Assembly (NCBI GenBank): GCA_964468645.1
Contig: CAYXUU010000020.1
Span: forward strand, 27,352-91,351
DNA length: 64,000 bases
DNA from: JAIOZK01 sp964468645
GTDB taxonomy: Bacteria > Bacteroidota > Bacteroidia > Bacteroidales > JAIOZK01
Direction: 5' to 3'
Part shown: one piece after another, positions 18,313-25,797 of the stretch
Layout: the number at the start of each line of letters is the position of its first letter
Position numbering within the stretch: the stretch's first letter is position 1
Notes under the pieces: generated by a model
Told to the model about the DNA's origin: nothing
Databases searched by the model: none
Seen by the model: the letters and a program-made list of their open reading frames with translations, nothing else
Made by a program: the position numbers and the translations under genes

Positions 18313-19086
18313 TTAAATTCCAGATCCGCCTACTTCAGGATGCATATTAAATTTAACAAATTCTGTCCCTGGGGTTATGGGAAGAGATACATTACGGGTA
18401 GCGTCAGGATCCATATCACCGGGTGTGGTTGGCCCAAACTCCTGACTTTCCGTTTCACTTTGGAATACATGTACTTCAACCCTTACCTGAGGTGCTATGA
18501 TTGTGTTGATATTTTCTAAAGTCCCGTTAAATGATTCGGTGTTGGTATCAAATGTTAAAACCAGGTGAATGCCGTTTACAATTTCATCTGCTGTTTGCGC
18601 TTTGTTCCAGAGTTTACCTGACTCATTGCCGCCTTCACCACCTTCACCGCCTTCGCCGCCTTCGCCGCCTTCACCATCTTCACTACTTGTTTCAGGATTC
18701 ATTTTAAATTTTTTGAATGAGGTATTAGCTGAAATATTCACAGTTACATCTATTATTTCACATGGTTCCATATCGACAGGAGTATTTGATGTAAATTCAT
18801 GACTGATATTGTCATCGCCTGCTACAAATACCGTGGCTTTTGCACTCGGTGCAATGTTGGTGTTTAAATTCTCCATGGTTCCAGTGAAAGCATTAGAAGA
18901 TTCGTCATATTGTAAAATCAACCTGACGCCCTTCATGATTTCTGTAGCTGCTTCATTTTTAGTCCAAATGGATCCCACCTCATCTTCAATCATGGATGGG
19001 CTTGGAAGATCATTCGCTTTTTTGCATGCTGTAATCGAAATGATTACTGCAAAAAGTAAACTTAGAATCGGAATTTTGTTTTTCAT
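18313..19086 (-). CDS. Lipoprotein with two related beta domains joined by a Gly-Glu repeat linker
   Basis: A 257-residue lipoprotein (lipobox SITAC). Two copies of one domain of about 95 residues are visible. The first contains SIWTKNEAATEIMKGVRLIL, the second KLWNKAQTADEIVNGIHLVL; each continues with a FxGTxENxNTxIAP block, VxVHVF-type strands, a GxxxPxDMxP turn and a K(F)KMxPE end. Between them is a linker of repeated Gly-Glu-Gly units (about residues 139-153), which is low complexity at DNA level (18640-18675) and prone to slippage. The same domain occurs once in the next gene (19172-19636), so the three domains are paralogous. Family not recognised. The location, divergent from a two-component system, suggests a shared regulon. 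Confidence 0.75.
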   Translation of the reverse strand: MKNKIPILSLLFAVIISITACKKANDLPSPSMIEDEVGSIWTKNEAATEIMKGVRLILQYDESSNAFTGTMENLNTNIAPSAKATVFVAGDDNISHEFTSNTPVDMEPCEIIDVTVNISANTSFKKFKMNPETSSEDGEGGEGGEGGEGGEGGNESGKLWNKAQTADEIVNGIHLVLTFDTNTESFNGTLENINTIIAPQVRVEVHVFQSETESQEFGPTTPGDMDPDATRNVSLPITPGTEFVKFNMHPEVGGSGI

Positions 19087-19117
19087 ATCTTATCGTTTTA
19101 ATAATTGAATAAGAGAA

Positions 19118-19171
19118 TTAATTATGTTCGTTACGTTCACTTTTCTCTCCATGTTCGCCCTTTTCATTGTG
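19118..19171 (-). other. In-frame continuation of the His/Glu-rich tail past the stop codon
   Basis: Seventeen codons in the frame of the upstream gene, between TAA at 19172-19174 and TAA at 19118-19120, encode more of the same His/Glu/Lys/Gly composition (HNEKGEHGEKSERNEHN). A GAA-to-TAA change at the first stop would explain it. It is either the untranslated remnant of a longer tail or a sequencing error. Confidence 0.6.
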
Positions 19172-19636
19172 TTAGCCTTTTTCTTTATGCTCACCCTCCT
19201 TACCATGTTCACCACTTTCACGGTGGCCGTGTTCTGAGTTTCCAACTTCTGCATGAGTTGTCCACTGTTCAAATGCCTGGTTCTTTGCCGAAAGTTTAAC
19301 ATCAGATTTTTCACCTGGTACCAGGTTAACATTCTTTGTAGGGCCTAATTCTACTCCATTTGACAGGTGAACCTCTACCCTTACCTTGTTAATTACTTTG
19401 GTTGAAACATTCTTTACATAACCAATGAAAGATGTGGAGGCTTCGTCATACTTAAGCTCAAGCTTAATTCCTTTCTTAACTTCTTCGCAAACCTCACTTT
19501 TTGTAAACTTCTTTCCGGATTCTTCTCCTTCTTCACCATTCCTGTGTTCATCTTGACCACAACTTATGCCTATAAACATGATTTGCAATAAAAATAGGCC
19601 TAGAACTGTTTTAACAATTGAATTACTAATTTTCAT
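19172..19636 (-). CDS. His/Glu-rich lipoprotein, single-domain paralogue, with a probable nonsense-shortened tail
   Basis: A 154-residue lipoprotein (lipobox FIGISC). After an acidic segment (GEEGEESGKKF) comes one copy of the domain found twice in the gene at 18313: KSEVCEEVKKGIKLELKYDE, SFIGYVKNVSTKVINKV and VHLSNGVELGPT. The end is rich in His, Glu, Lys and Gly (SEHGHRESGEHGKEGEHKEK). The stop is TAA at 19172-19174. Reading on in the same frame gives HNEKGEHGEKSERNEHN and a second TAA at 19118-19120, so the repetitive tail plainly continues past the present stop. The His/Glu composition suggests metal binding, and the adjacent sensor kinase has a similar His/Glu stretch in its periplasmic loop. 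Function is an inference. Confidence 0.75.
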   Translation of the reverse strand: MKISNSIVKTVLGLFLLQIMFIGISCGQDEHRNGEEGEESGKKFTKSEVCEEVKKGIKLELKYDEASTSFIGYVKNVSTKVINKVRVEVHLSNGVELGPTKNVNLVPGEKSDVKLSAKNQAFEQWTTHAEVGNSEHGHRESGEHGKEGEHKEKG

Positions 19637-19804
19637 AATACTAGTTTTTATTTAAATTTTGATTATATGATTCATGATGCAAACTTATGAAAGGATGGTA
19701 TTTATTAGATTACAATCCCTATAATATTTCCCCTGTTTTGATTACAATTTTGTAATGTTTGGAATGGAAAATTATTAATATTTTGCAGGCATTAAAAAGC
19801 AGGT
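19637..19804. promoter_or_regulatory. Divergent promoter region between lipoprotein genes and CusR-like operon
   Basis: A 168-base AT-rich region that must contain the promoters for both the lipoprotein gene (minus) and the response regulator gene (plus). GATTACAATCCC and GATTACAATTTTGTAATG lie near 19709 and 19740; the second contains an inverted ATTACAAttTTGTAAT. This is the natural place to look for the regulator's binding site. Confidence 0.45.
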
Positions 19805-20485
19805 ATGAAAATCCTTATAATTGAAGATGAACACAAAGTTTCGGCTTTTATTAAAAGAGGGCTTGAGTTTGAGCGTTTTACCGTTGAAACAGCATTCGAT
19901 GGCATGAAGGGTTTTGAAATGGCACAGGATACAACTATTGATGTAATCATTCTCGACCTGATGCTGCCGGATCTTCATGGTTTTGCAATATTAAGGAAAT
20001 TAAGGGAAAAAGACATCCGGACCCCTATAATCATTCTAACTTCAAAAGGCGAAATTGACGACAAAATTCATGGGCTGAACCTCGGTGCTGATGATTATCT
20101 GGTTAAGCCGTTTTCTTTTGGCGAATTGCTTGCCCGTATCAGGGTGCTGCTCAGGAGGAGCAATACCCAGAGTAACCCTTTTGTAATTATCGGTGATCTT
20201 AAAATTAATATGGTGACCCATGAGGTGAAAAGAGGTGAAAGGGAGATTGAGCTTACAGCAAAAGAATATGCACTTTTGGAATTTTTTGCCAATAACCTGA
20301 ACAGAGCCGTAAACAGGTTGTCGATTGCCGAGCATGTTTGGAAATATGATTTTGATACCGGCACAAATTTTATCGATGTTTATGTTAACCGCTTGCGTAA
20401 AAAGCTTGATGATAAAGGTGCGCAGAAACTCATCCAAACAGTCAGGGGCTATGGATATATAATGAAACCCGCTAATGATGTTTAA
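19805..20485 (+). CDS. OmpR-family response regulator (CusR-like)
   Basis: A 226-residue regulator. The receiver domain has acidic residues in IIEDEHKV, the predicted phosphorylated Asp51 in IILDLMLPDLHG, a conserved Thr/Ser in IIILTSKGE and Lys101 in DDYLVKPFSFGELLARI. The C-terminal winged helix (about 130-224) includes IELTAKEYALLEFFANN, SIAEHVWKYDFDTGTNFIDV and the end VNRLRKKLDDKG...IQTVRGYGYIMK. This layout is closest to CusR/CopR-type regulators of envelope metal homeostasis, although the subfamily cannot be proven by eye. It overlaps the kinase gene by 11 bases, so they are co-transcribed, and it is divergent from the His/Glu-rich lipoprotein genes. Confidence 0.92.
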   Translation: MKILIIEDEHKVSAFIKRGLEFERFTVETAFDGMKGFEMAQDTTIDVIILDLMLPDLHGFAILRKLREKDIRTPIIILTSKGEIDDKIHGLNLGADDYLVKPFSFGELLARIRVLLRRSNTQSNPFVIIGDLKINMVTHEVKRGEREIELTAKEYALLEFFANNLNRAVNRLSIAEHVWKYDFDTGTNFIDVYVNRLRKKLDDKGAQKLIQTVRGYGYIMKPANDV

Positions 20486-21899
20486 CAACCTAAAGATAAG
20501 AATCAGCCTTTGGTATTCAATACTTCTTACATTGATACTGGCTTCCGCATTGTTTGCATCCTATAAAATTATCGGCCTGCAGTTAAAAAGTGAAATCGAA
20601 AATGACCTGAAAACAAAGGCCAATACAGTAAAATATTTCTTTATTGAAAATGAAAAAAGTTCAAAAAGTAATGGAGAAGCCAAACATCATGGGGAAGAAG
20701 AAGGGGAAGGTTCTCAAGAACATGAAGGCCATACTTTTCAGGATATTCAAATTTACACCGAAACACCCGACAACAACTATGTAATGTATATTTATGCTGA
20801 AGGGGAACTCAAATACCTGACAGAAAGATATGAAAAGACAAAGCTTGCAGTTTACCCTTCGGAAATTTCGGACGGCAATGTAATAGATGTGGATTTTAAT
20901 GGTATTCCGTTTACCTTAACGGCTTTGAATATGCCTGAATTTACTCTTTATATTGGTTATGAACTTTCTTCATTGGCCGATATTCAACAAAAAATACTGA
21001 AAATATTTCTGTATATTTTCCCCATTGGATTGATCTTCTCTTTTATATTTGGTTTCATGGTAACACAGCGTTCCATGAATGTAGTTAAACGAATCAGTAT
21101 AACAACGGACTCAATAACATCTTCAAATTTAAGCAATCGTATTTCGGTTCCCAGGGGCAAAGATGAAATAACACAATTGATTTTAACCCTCAATTCCATG
21201 ATCGACAGACTGGAAAAATCTTTTGCACAGGCCAAACAATTTTCTCAGGATGCTGCTCATGAAATCAGGACACCACTTACGATTATCAGAGGAGAAATAG
21301 AAGAAATTTTAGAGAATTCCCCAGTTAATGAAACAACCATCAAAACGCTTGAAAATGTACTTGAAGAGATCCAATATTTAACTTCCATTTCTGAGCGACT
21401 GCTGCTCATCCATAAAATGGACACGAATAAAATAAAATATCATTTTGAGTCAGTTGATTTGTCCACCCTGATGTATGAGATATCACAGGATGCTGAAATC
21501 ATGGCTTCTGATAAAAACATTGAAGTTTCACTGGATTGTACCGACGGGATATACTTCAACGGGAACAAAGAACTTATCACACGGCTGTTATGGAATCTGA
21601 TGGATAATGCAATAAAATACAACCAGCCCAACGGAAAAATAAACTTAAACCTTAAAAGGGATAAAACAGGAATATCAATTAATGTTAAGGATAGCGGGAT
21701 TGGTATACCCCCGGAGGAAATACCTAAGATCTTTGAACGGTTTTACCGGGTTGATAAATCACGATCGCGCAGATTGGGAGGTAGCGGACTTGGGTTGGCC
21801 ATCTGCAAATGGATTCTTGAGCTTCATAATGGTGAAATACTGGTTACCAGCGAAGTATATAGAGGCACCAATTTTAGCGTCATTTTTCCGGAAGAATAA
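20475..21899 (+). CDS. Sensor histidine kinase with His/Glu-rich periplasmic loop
   Basis: A 474-residue kinase. TM1 is about residues 11-33 and TM2 about 175-196, bounding a periplasmic domain of roughly 140 residues. That domain contains a charged stretch at about 61-86 (KSNGEAKHHGEEEGEGSQEH) with four histidines among many acidic residues. HAMP follows (about 197-250), then HisKA with phosphoacceptor His262 in DAAHEIRTPLTIIRGEIE, and an ATPase domain with N box NLMDNAIKYN, G1 DSGIGIPPEE, F box IFERFYRVDKSRS and G2 GGSGLGLAICKWI. The order fits CusS/heavy-metal-sensor kinases. The His/Glu stretch is similar in composition to the divergently encoded lipoprotein tail, so metal sensing is a reasonable inference but not shown. 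ATG at 20475 or 20478 could be the start. Confidence 0.92.
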   Translation: MMFNNLKIRISLWYSILLTLILASALFASYKIIGLQLKSEIENDLKTKANTVKYFFIENEKSSKSNGEAKHHGEEEGEGSQEHEGHTFQDIQIYTETPDNNYVMYIYAEGELKYLTERYEKTKLAVYPSEISDGNVIDVDFNGIPFTLTALNMPEFTLYIGYELSSLADIQQKILKIFLYIFPIGLIFSFIFGFMVTQRSMNVVKRISITTDSITSSNLSNRISVPRGKDEITQLILTLNSMIDRLEKSFAQAKQFSQDAAHEIRTPLTIIRGEIEEILENSPVNETTIKTLENVLEEIQYLTSISERLLLIHKMDTNKIKYHFESVDLSTLMYEISQDAEIMASDKNIEVSLDCTDGIYFNGNKELITRLLWNLMDNAIKYNQPNGKINLNLKRDKTGISINVKDSGIGIPPEEIPKIFERFYRVDKSRSRRLGGSGLGLAICKWILELHNGEILVTSEVYRGTNFSVIFPEE

Positions 21900-22099
21900 A
21901 AGACTGAATAATTATATTCGGTTAAGATTTCACCGGCCTGTCCGCAGCAAAGCTCGGTTGCTCTTTCAATTACATCTTTTTCGGTATATGCTTTTTTACG
22001 TGCCATATTAAAAACTCACTAAGAATCTAAACGACCGGTTTTAAATAAACTGATGTTTTAACATTGTTTTCACCTGAAAATTACTTCACTGACCTAAAT

Positions 22100-22140
22100 T
22101 AATGAACTACCCCCCGGCAGAGCCGCGGGGTAGTTCATTA
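22100..22140. terminator. Long hairpin between convergent genes
   Basis: TAATGAACTACCCC pairs with GGGGTAGTTCATTA, extended by CGGC/GCCG around a three-base loop, with one mismatch. It sits between the kinase (plus) and the SDR gene (minus), both of which run toward it, so it can serve as a bidirectional terminator. Confidence 0.75.
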
Positions 22141-22210
22141 TGTATAATCTAATCGCTCTAGCCTGAGGCCAGACGGGGAATTAAATCCTCGTCTTGCCCA
22201 TATGATGAGA

Positions 22211-22987
22211 TTAAACTTCCTGCATTTTTCGAACTGTTTTCAGCAACATTTTTTTAGGTATTAAAGGAATCATTCCTGTCATCATTTTCTGTGAGGCAGT
22301 TAATCCTGAAACCACATTTAGTTTACCTTTCAGCATACCATTATATCCATCTTCGGCAACACTTCGTGCACTTACTGTCTTATCAAACAGGCTGGTTTTA
22401 TCCATTCCGGAGGTACGGGCAAATTCTGTTTCGGTGGCACCGGGAAGCAATGCAGTTACTGTAATATTTGTATCATACAACTCCTCAGTAATGGCATTGC
22501 TGAAATAGGTTACATAGGCCTTGGTGGCATAATAGACTGCCTGCAACGGTCCTGGCATAAAACTCGCCGTTGAGGATACATTAAGGATCTTCCCTGAGTT
22601 TCTTTTTACAAAATCAGGTAAAAAGAACCTTGTAAGAGCTGTTAGTGCTACAATATTCAGGTTGATCATGGTCAGATCAAGATCCCAATCCCTTTCATGA
22701 AACTTACCCCTGCCGCCAAATCCGGCATTGTTGATCAGGTAATCGACTTGAATACCGGCCTGTGTAACTTCTTTGTAAATATTTTCCGTTGCTTCAGGCA
22801 GGCTCAGGTCCTGTGCGATCACCATTACTTTGACTGGATATTTTTCTTCCAGCTCGGTTTTCAACTGCTCTAATTTTTCCCTGCTTCTGGCAACGATAAT
22901 TAAATCACCGCCCCTTTCGGCGTGAATTTGTGATAACTCTTTCCCTATGCCTGTTGAGGCTCCTGTTATTAATGCAACTTTTTTCAT
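22211..22987 (-). CDS. Short-chain dehydrogenase/reductase
   Basis: A 258-residue classical SDR. The cofactor-binding TGxxxGxG motif is at residues 8-14 (ITGASTGIGKEL), NNAG at about 86-89 (YLINNAGFGG), the catalytic Ser near 139 (ILNVSSTAS) and Tyr152-x3-Lys156 in VYYATKAYVTYFS. The residue after the second beta strand (IVARSREKL) has an Arg, which favours NADP(H). It resembles the DltE/YqjQ-type SDRs; the substrate is unknown. It is preceded on the same strand by a TetR-family gene with a 52-base gap, so the regulator may control it. Confidence 0.9.
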   Translation of the reverse strand: MKKVALITGASTGIGKELSQIHAERGGDLIIVARSREKLEQLKTELEEKYPVKVMVIAQDLSLPEATENIYKEVTQAGIQVDYLINNAGFGGRGKFHERDWDLDLTMINLNIVALTALTRFFLPDFVKRNSGKILNVSSTASFMPGPLQAVYYATKAYVTYFSNAITEELYDTNITVTALLPGATETEFARTSGMDKTSLFDKTVSARSVAEDGYNGMLKGKLNVVSGLTASQKMMTGMIPLIPKKMLLKTVRKMQEV

Positions 22988-23039
22988 TTTTTTACTTATA
23001 ATTATGTGAGTACTTACTTGCTAGTTTATTTAAATTTTT

Positions 23040-23567
23040 TTAAACCTTATATCTTTTCTTTAAAAATGTGATCATTGATTCTATATCGAATTTTTCCATC
23101 AGGAAGTATCTTGTTGCCAGTCCGTCTAGCTCGAGTAACAGCATCATGGCTTCCTTTTCAGGCTCTTCATAGCCCAGTTTTTTGAATGCACTGGTAAGGG
23201 CCAGCTGCAGGGGTTCCATCTTATGTTCACCGTACTGTTCTAGTTCCCATTTTATCTTATATTGCAATTTCCAGAATTCAAGTTCTCCCGTACTCAGATT
23301 TCCCGACGACATCATCTCCAGGGTTTTATGAATTACGGATTCCGGCTCCGTTTCAAACACGATATCAGAGAACAACACCTTGATTCTTTCTTCACCCTCT
23401 TTCAAAATCGCCTGGAGCAAACCGTCTTTATTCCTGAAATGACGGAAGATCAATCCCTCAGAAACACCGGCATGCTTCGCAACCTTGCTGGTCGATGTTG
23501 TTTTAAAACCATCCCTGGCAAAAAGTTCAAGGGCAGCCAGTAATATTTTTTCTTTCTTTTCTGTCAT
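23040..23567 (-). CDS. TetR/AcrR-family transcriptional regulator
   Basis: A 175-residue regulator. The N-terminal helix-turn-helix (about residues 5-50) reads ILLAALELFARDGFKTTSTS, then KVAKHAGVSEGLIFRHFRNK and DGLLQAIL, the standard TetR pattern. The C-terminal ligand domain (about 60-175) is helical and poorly conserved, as usual; it ends FLKKRYKV. The gene lies upstream of an SDR on the same strand and probably regulates it and itself. The ligand is unknown. Confidence 0.9.
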   Translation of the reverse strand: MTEKKEKILLAALELFARDGFKTTSTSKVAKHAGVSEGLIFRHFRNKDGLLQAILKEGEERIKVLFSDIVFETEPESVIHKTLEMMSSGNLSTGELEFWKLQYKIKWELEQYGEHKMEPLQLALTSAFKKLGYEEPEKEAMMLLLELDGLATRYFLMEKFDIESMITFLKKRYKV

Positions 23568-23789
23568 ATTCGATAGTGAGTAATCACTTGCAAAAGTATA
23601 TCAATTTTTTTAATTGTCAAGTTTTTTTTGATTTTTTTTTGAAAAATGCAACGGATGCACGGATTAATAGTGCAGATTAATGTAATTCGTGGACAAAAAG
23701 ATCTGTGGATATCTGCGATCGGAGATCCGTATCATTCGTGTTCTATTCTTGTTAAGATGACCAAGGTGATCAGAATCAATAACTGAATG
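23568..23789. other. Intergenic region with decayed repeat
   Basis: A poly-T-rich spacer, then a GGATGCACGGATTAATAG-type and ATCTGTGGATATCTGCGATC-type string (about 23650-23740), typical of dispersed intergenic repeats. No gene is visible. Confidence 0.3.
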
Positions 23790-23906
23790 TCAATGTCCCT
23801 GGTAATCAGCGGTGTATACCGCAATGTTGTTTTCCGTCAGCCATTTCGCTAAAACCTTATTCCTGTTCGTATGCTCCTTCACGCCGTAGAGAATATGAAG
23901 CTTCAT
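23790..23906 (-). pseudogene. N-terminal remnant of an alpha/beta hydrolase (lysophospholipase type)
   Basis: Thirty-eight codons from an ATG at 23906: MKLHILYGVKEHTNRNKVLA, then KWLTENNIAVYTADYQGH and a stop. This matches the start of the serine aminopeptidase S33/monoacylglycerol lipase fold (usual pattern: HGMxEHxxRY...A..LxxxGYxVYxxDxRGHG). The stop falls exactly where the GHG turn should continue. The rest of the enzyme is gone. Confidence 0.6.
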
Positions 23907-23951
23907 ATGATGAAACCTACTTTCATGGTTCTGAACTTACTTTTGATTATT

Positions 23952-24016
23952 AAAACCACAGAGAACGCGAAAATCCGCAGAGATCTCTGCAGATTCTTTG
24001 CGTTCTCCGCGGTTTA
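23952..24016. repeat. Near-perfect 65-base palindrome
   Basis: The left arm (23952-23983) starts AAAACCACAGAGAACGCGAA and the right arm (23984-24016) ends TTGCGTTCTCCGCGGTTTAA; at the centre GCAGAGA meets TCTCTGC with no loop. The arms differ at only a few positions. It lies between a decayed hydrolase and the second copy of the dispersed repeat. Confidence 0.8.
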
Positions 24017-24111
24017 AAACTTTCATCTAACAAAACCATAATGGGATGATATTCAATATTATATGTTTTGTCCGTGTAGTCAGTTTCCGATACGGGGACT
24101 TGTGCTTTTTT

Positions 24112-24248
24112 CCCTGGTTAACTCTTCCAGGACCTCCTTCATCGGACTCTGGAATGTTAACCTGTAACCTGCAACTCGCAACCTGCAACTTTTATCCATA
24201 AACAATGTAAGTTGCTCTCTGTAGCCGGTTTCCGGCAGAGGTGCTTTT
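24112..24248. repeat. Dispersed intergenic repeat, copy 2
   Basis: Second copy of the sequence at 15498-15629, sharing CCCTGGTTAACTCTTCCAGG, CGGACTCTGGAA, CCTGTAACCTG, ATCCATAAACAATG, TTGCTCTCTGTA and CCGGTTTCCGGCAGAGG. On the minus strand it supplies the last codons and stop of the PQQ-like gene. Part of the motif (TTTCCGATACGGGGACTT) is repeated again at 24083-24101. Confidence 0.85.
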
Positions 24249-25550
24249 GTCTTTTTCTTTTGCCATCAGGTCATAAGCCTGTATCACATCCCCATGCCTG
24301 ACATATAATTTTCCGTCATTGATTACAGGGTGAGCAACATGTTCATTTTTTCCTTTTGTAATTCTGAATTTACCAGCCACTTCCATGGTAATGGGATCAG
24401 GTGTTATCAACAACACTTCACCTTTTAAATTATAATAATAAAGCATATCATCAGCAGAGATCACAACCCCCATGCCTTCTTTCAACACTTTACCTAATTT
24501 TCCGGTTATTGCGTTGATGCTTTTAAAATCCCGCTTTGCCGTTCCACAACCATAGAGATAACTACCAATTTTTACAATACCCCCCATATAACTATCAAAA
24601 TCCTTATTCCTCCAGACTTCTTTAACAGTGTTACCATCCTCTGAGAGGAAGAGTTTCACACCCCCGTTTCCATCTCCGGCGGCATAATAAATATAGCCAT
24701 CATCATAAATTATTGTATTGCTGTGCGTATCACCCATTCCGGGCCGCCTGTTACCCGTGTTCGTATTATCCTGCTCATGCACCCACAGCAGTTCACCAGT
24801 TTTCGTATCATGTCCCATCAGGTGATAGGCTGAAAAATTGACAAGAATGTTGCGATCTTTCAGCTGAATAATTTGCGGTGCATTATATCCGGGACGCTCT
24901 CCCACCCCCTTACTTACCCATATGATTTCACCGTTAAAACGATCCAGGGCAACAACGTTGGTGTCTTTCCCCCCCGGTGTAAAAAACAACTTTTCATCTT
25001 CAATGATCACCGATTCGGAATATCCGAACAACGGAAACTCGCCCTGCATATCCTTCACCATATCCACATTCCATTTCTGCTCTCCCGTATGCCTGTCAAA
25101 GCAGTAGATGGTTCCCAGGCCGGAGGTCATATAAATAAGATCGTCAATAATGGTCGGTGTGGACCGAGAGCCATCATAGTTCTCAACCCATTCCAAGCCA
25201 AAGTTTTTTTTCCAAAGCAAATTGCCCTGAAGGTCGAAAGCAAACAGGTAGGCCAGCGAATCGATCTCCCCGAGTATATACATCCTGTCAGGCGTAAATA
25301 CCGGTGAGCCATAGCCATTACCGATCCCTTCGTATTCCCAGACAAGTTCGGGGCCTTCTTCCGGCCAGGTTTTCAGTAAACCCGTATCAGGGTAAATACC
25401 GCTTCTGTTTTCTCCGCGCCATTCGTAAACTGCCGGGTCTCCTGATACGGAATCATTCGTATTATCTGCAACTTTCGGAGTATGCTTACATCCAAAGCAA
25501 ATAGCCAGCACCAGTATTCCCAATAGTATTGAAATAGTGTTGTTTTTCAT
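24192..25550 (-). CDS. PQQ-like beta-propeller lipoprotein
   Basis: A 452-residue lipoprotein (lipobox AICFGC, followed by KHTPKVADNT). The mature part has repeated PQQ_2/quinoprotein-like blades: WRGENRSGIYPDTGLL, LFAFDLQGNLLWKKNFG, IYCFDRHTGEQKWNVD, NVVALDRFNGEIIWVSKG, LMGHDTKTGELLWVHEQ. A cofactor is not implied; many secreted Bacteroidota and Planctomycetes members lack PQQ-binding residues and act as scaffolds. The last 14 residues (STSAGNRLQRATYIVYG) come from the dispersed repeat at 24112-24248, so the native C-terminus has been replaced or extended. The gene stands alone. Confidence 0.88.
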   Translation of the reverse strand: MKNNTISILLGILVLAICFGCKHTPKVADNTNDSVSGDPAVYEWRGENRSGIYPDTGLLKTWPEEGPELVWEYEGIGNGYGSPVFTPDRMYILGEIDSLAYLFAFDLQGNLLWKKNFGLEWVENYDGSRSTPTIIDDLIYMTSGLGTIYCFDRHTGEQKWNVDMVKDMQGEFPLFGYSESVIIEDEKLFFTPGGKDTNVVALDRFNGEIIWVSKGVGERPGYNAPQIIQLKDRNILVNFSAYHLMGHDTKTGELLWVHEQDNTNTGNRRPGMGDTHSNTIIYDDGYIYYAAGDGNGGVKLFLSEDGNTVKEVWRNKDFDSYMGGIVKIGSYLYGCGTAKRDFKSINAITGKLGKVLKEGMGVVISADDMLYYYNLKGEVLLITPDPITMEVAGKFRITKGKNEHVAHPVINDGKLYVRHGDVIQAYDLMAKEKDKSTSAGNRLQRATYIVYG

Positions 25551-25629
25551 AAAAGATTATTTTTATTCTGTTTCATGTGTAATCAAAATTAGTGGAAAAC
25601 CTCGGGAACAAATTTAACTTTATTATTTG

Positions 25630-25790
25630 TCAGCTTGCAACAATTTTCTTACGTATTCTACTTAAGCTTTCCTGTGTTAAACCCAGGTATGAGGCAATAT
25701 ATTTCTGGGGGATTATGTTCTGTTATTTGGTAAATCTGATTATGTTTATCAGCGTACTTGCCAAACCTGGAAAATAACTGATCATGGAAA
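25630..25790 (-). pseudogene. C-terminal remnant of a Crp/Fnr-family regulator
   Basis: On the minus strand one frame (25630-25722) reads NIIPQKYIASYLGLTQESLS, then RIRKKIVAS and a stop: the winged-helix recognition region of a Crp/Fnr regulator (typical pattern: PQxxIASYLGITPETLSRIRKK). Just upstream, in another frame, FSRFGKYADKHNQIYQIT gives the preceding helix, so a frameshift separates them. The cyclic-nucleotide-binding domain is absent. It sits directly upstream of the S41 gene's 3' end. Confidence 0.7.
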
Positions 25791-25797
25791 ACTAACT

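Noticed and set aside
18569..18802. Plus-strand frame with a Pro-Ser repeat
   Set aside because: It is the antisense reading of the Gly-Glu linker of the lipoprotein gene at 18313. There is no other support.
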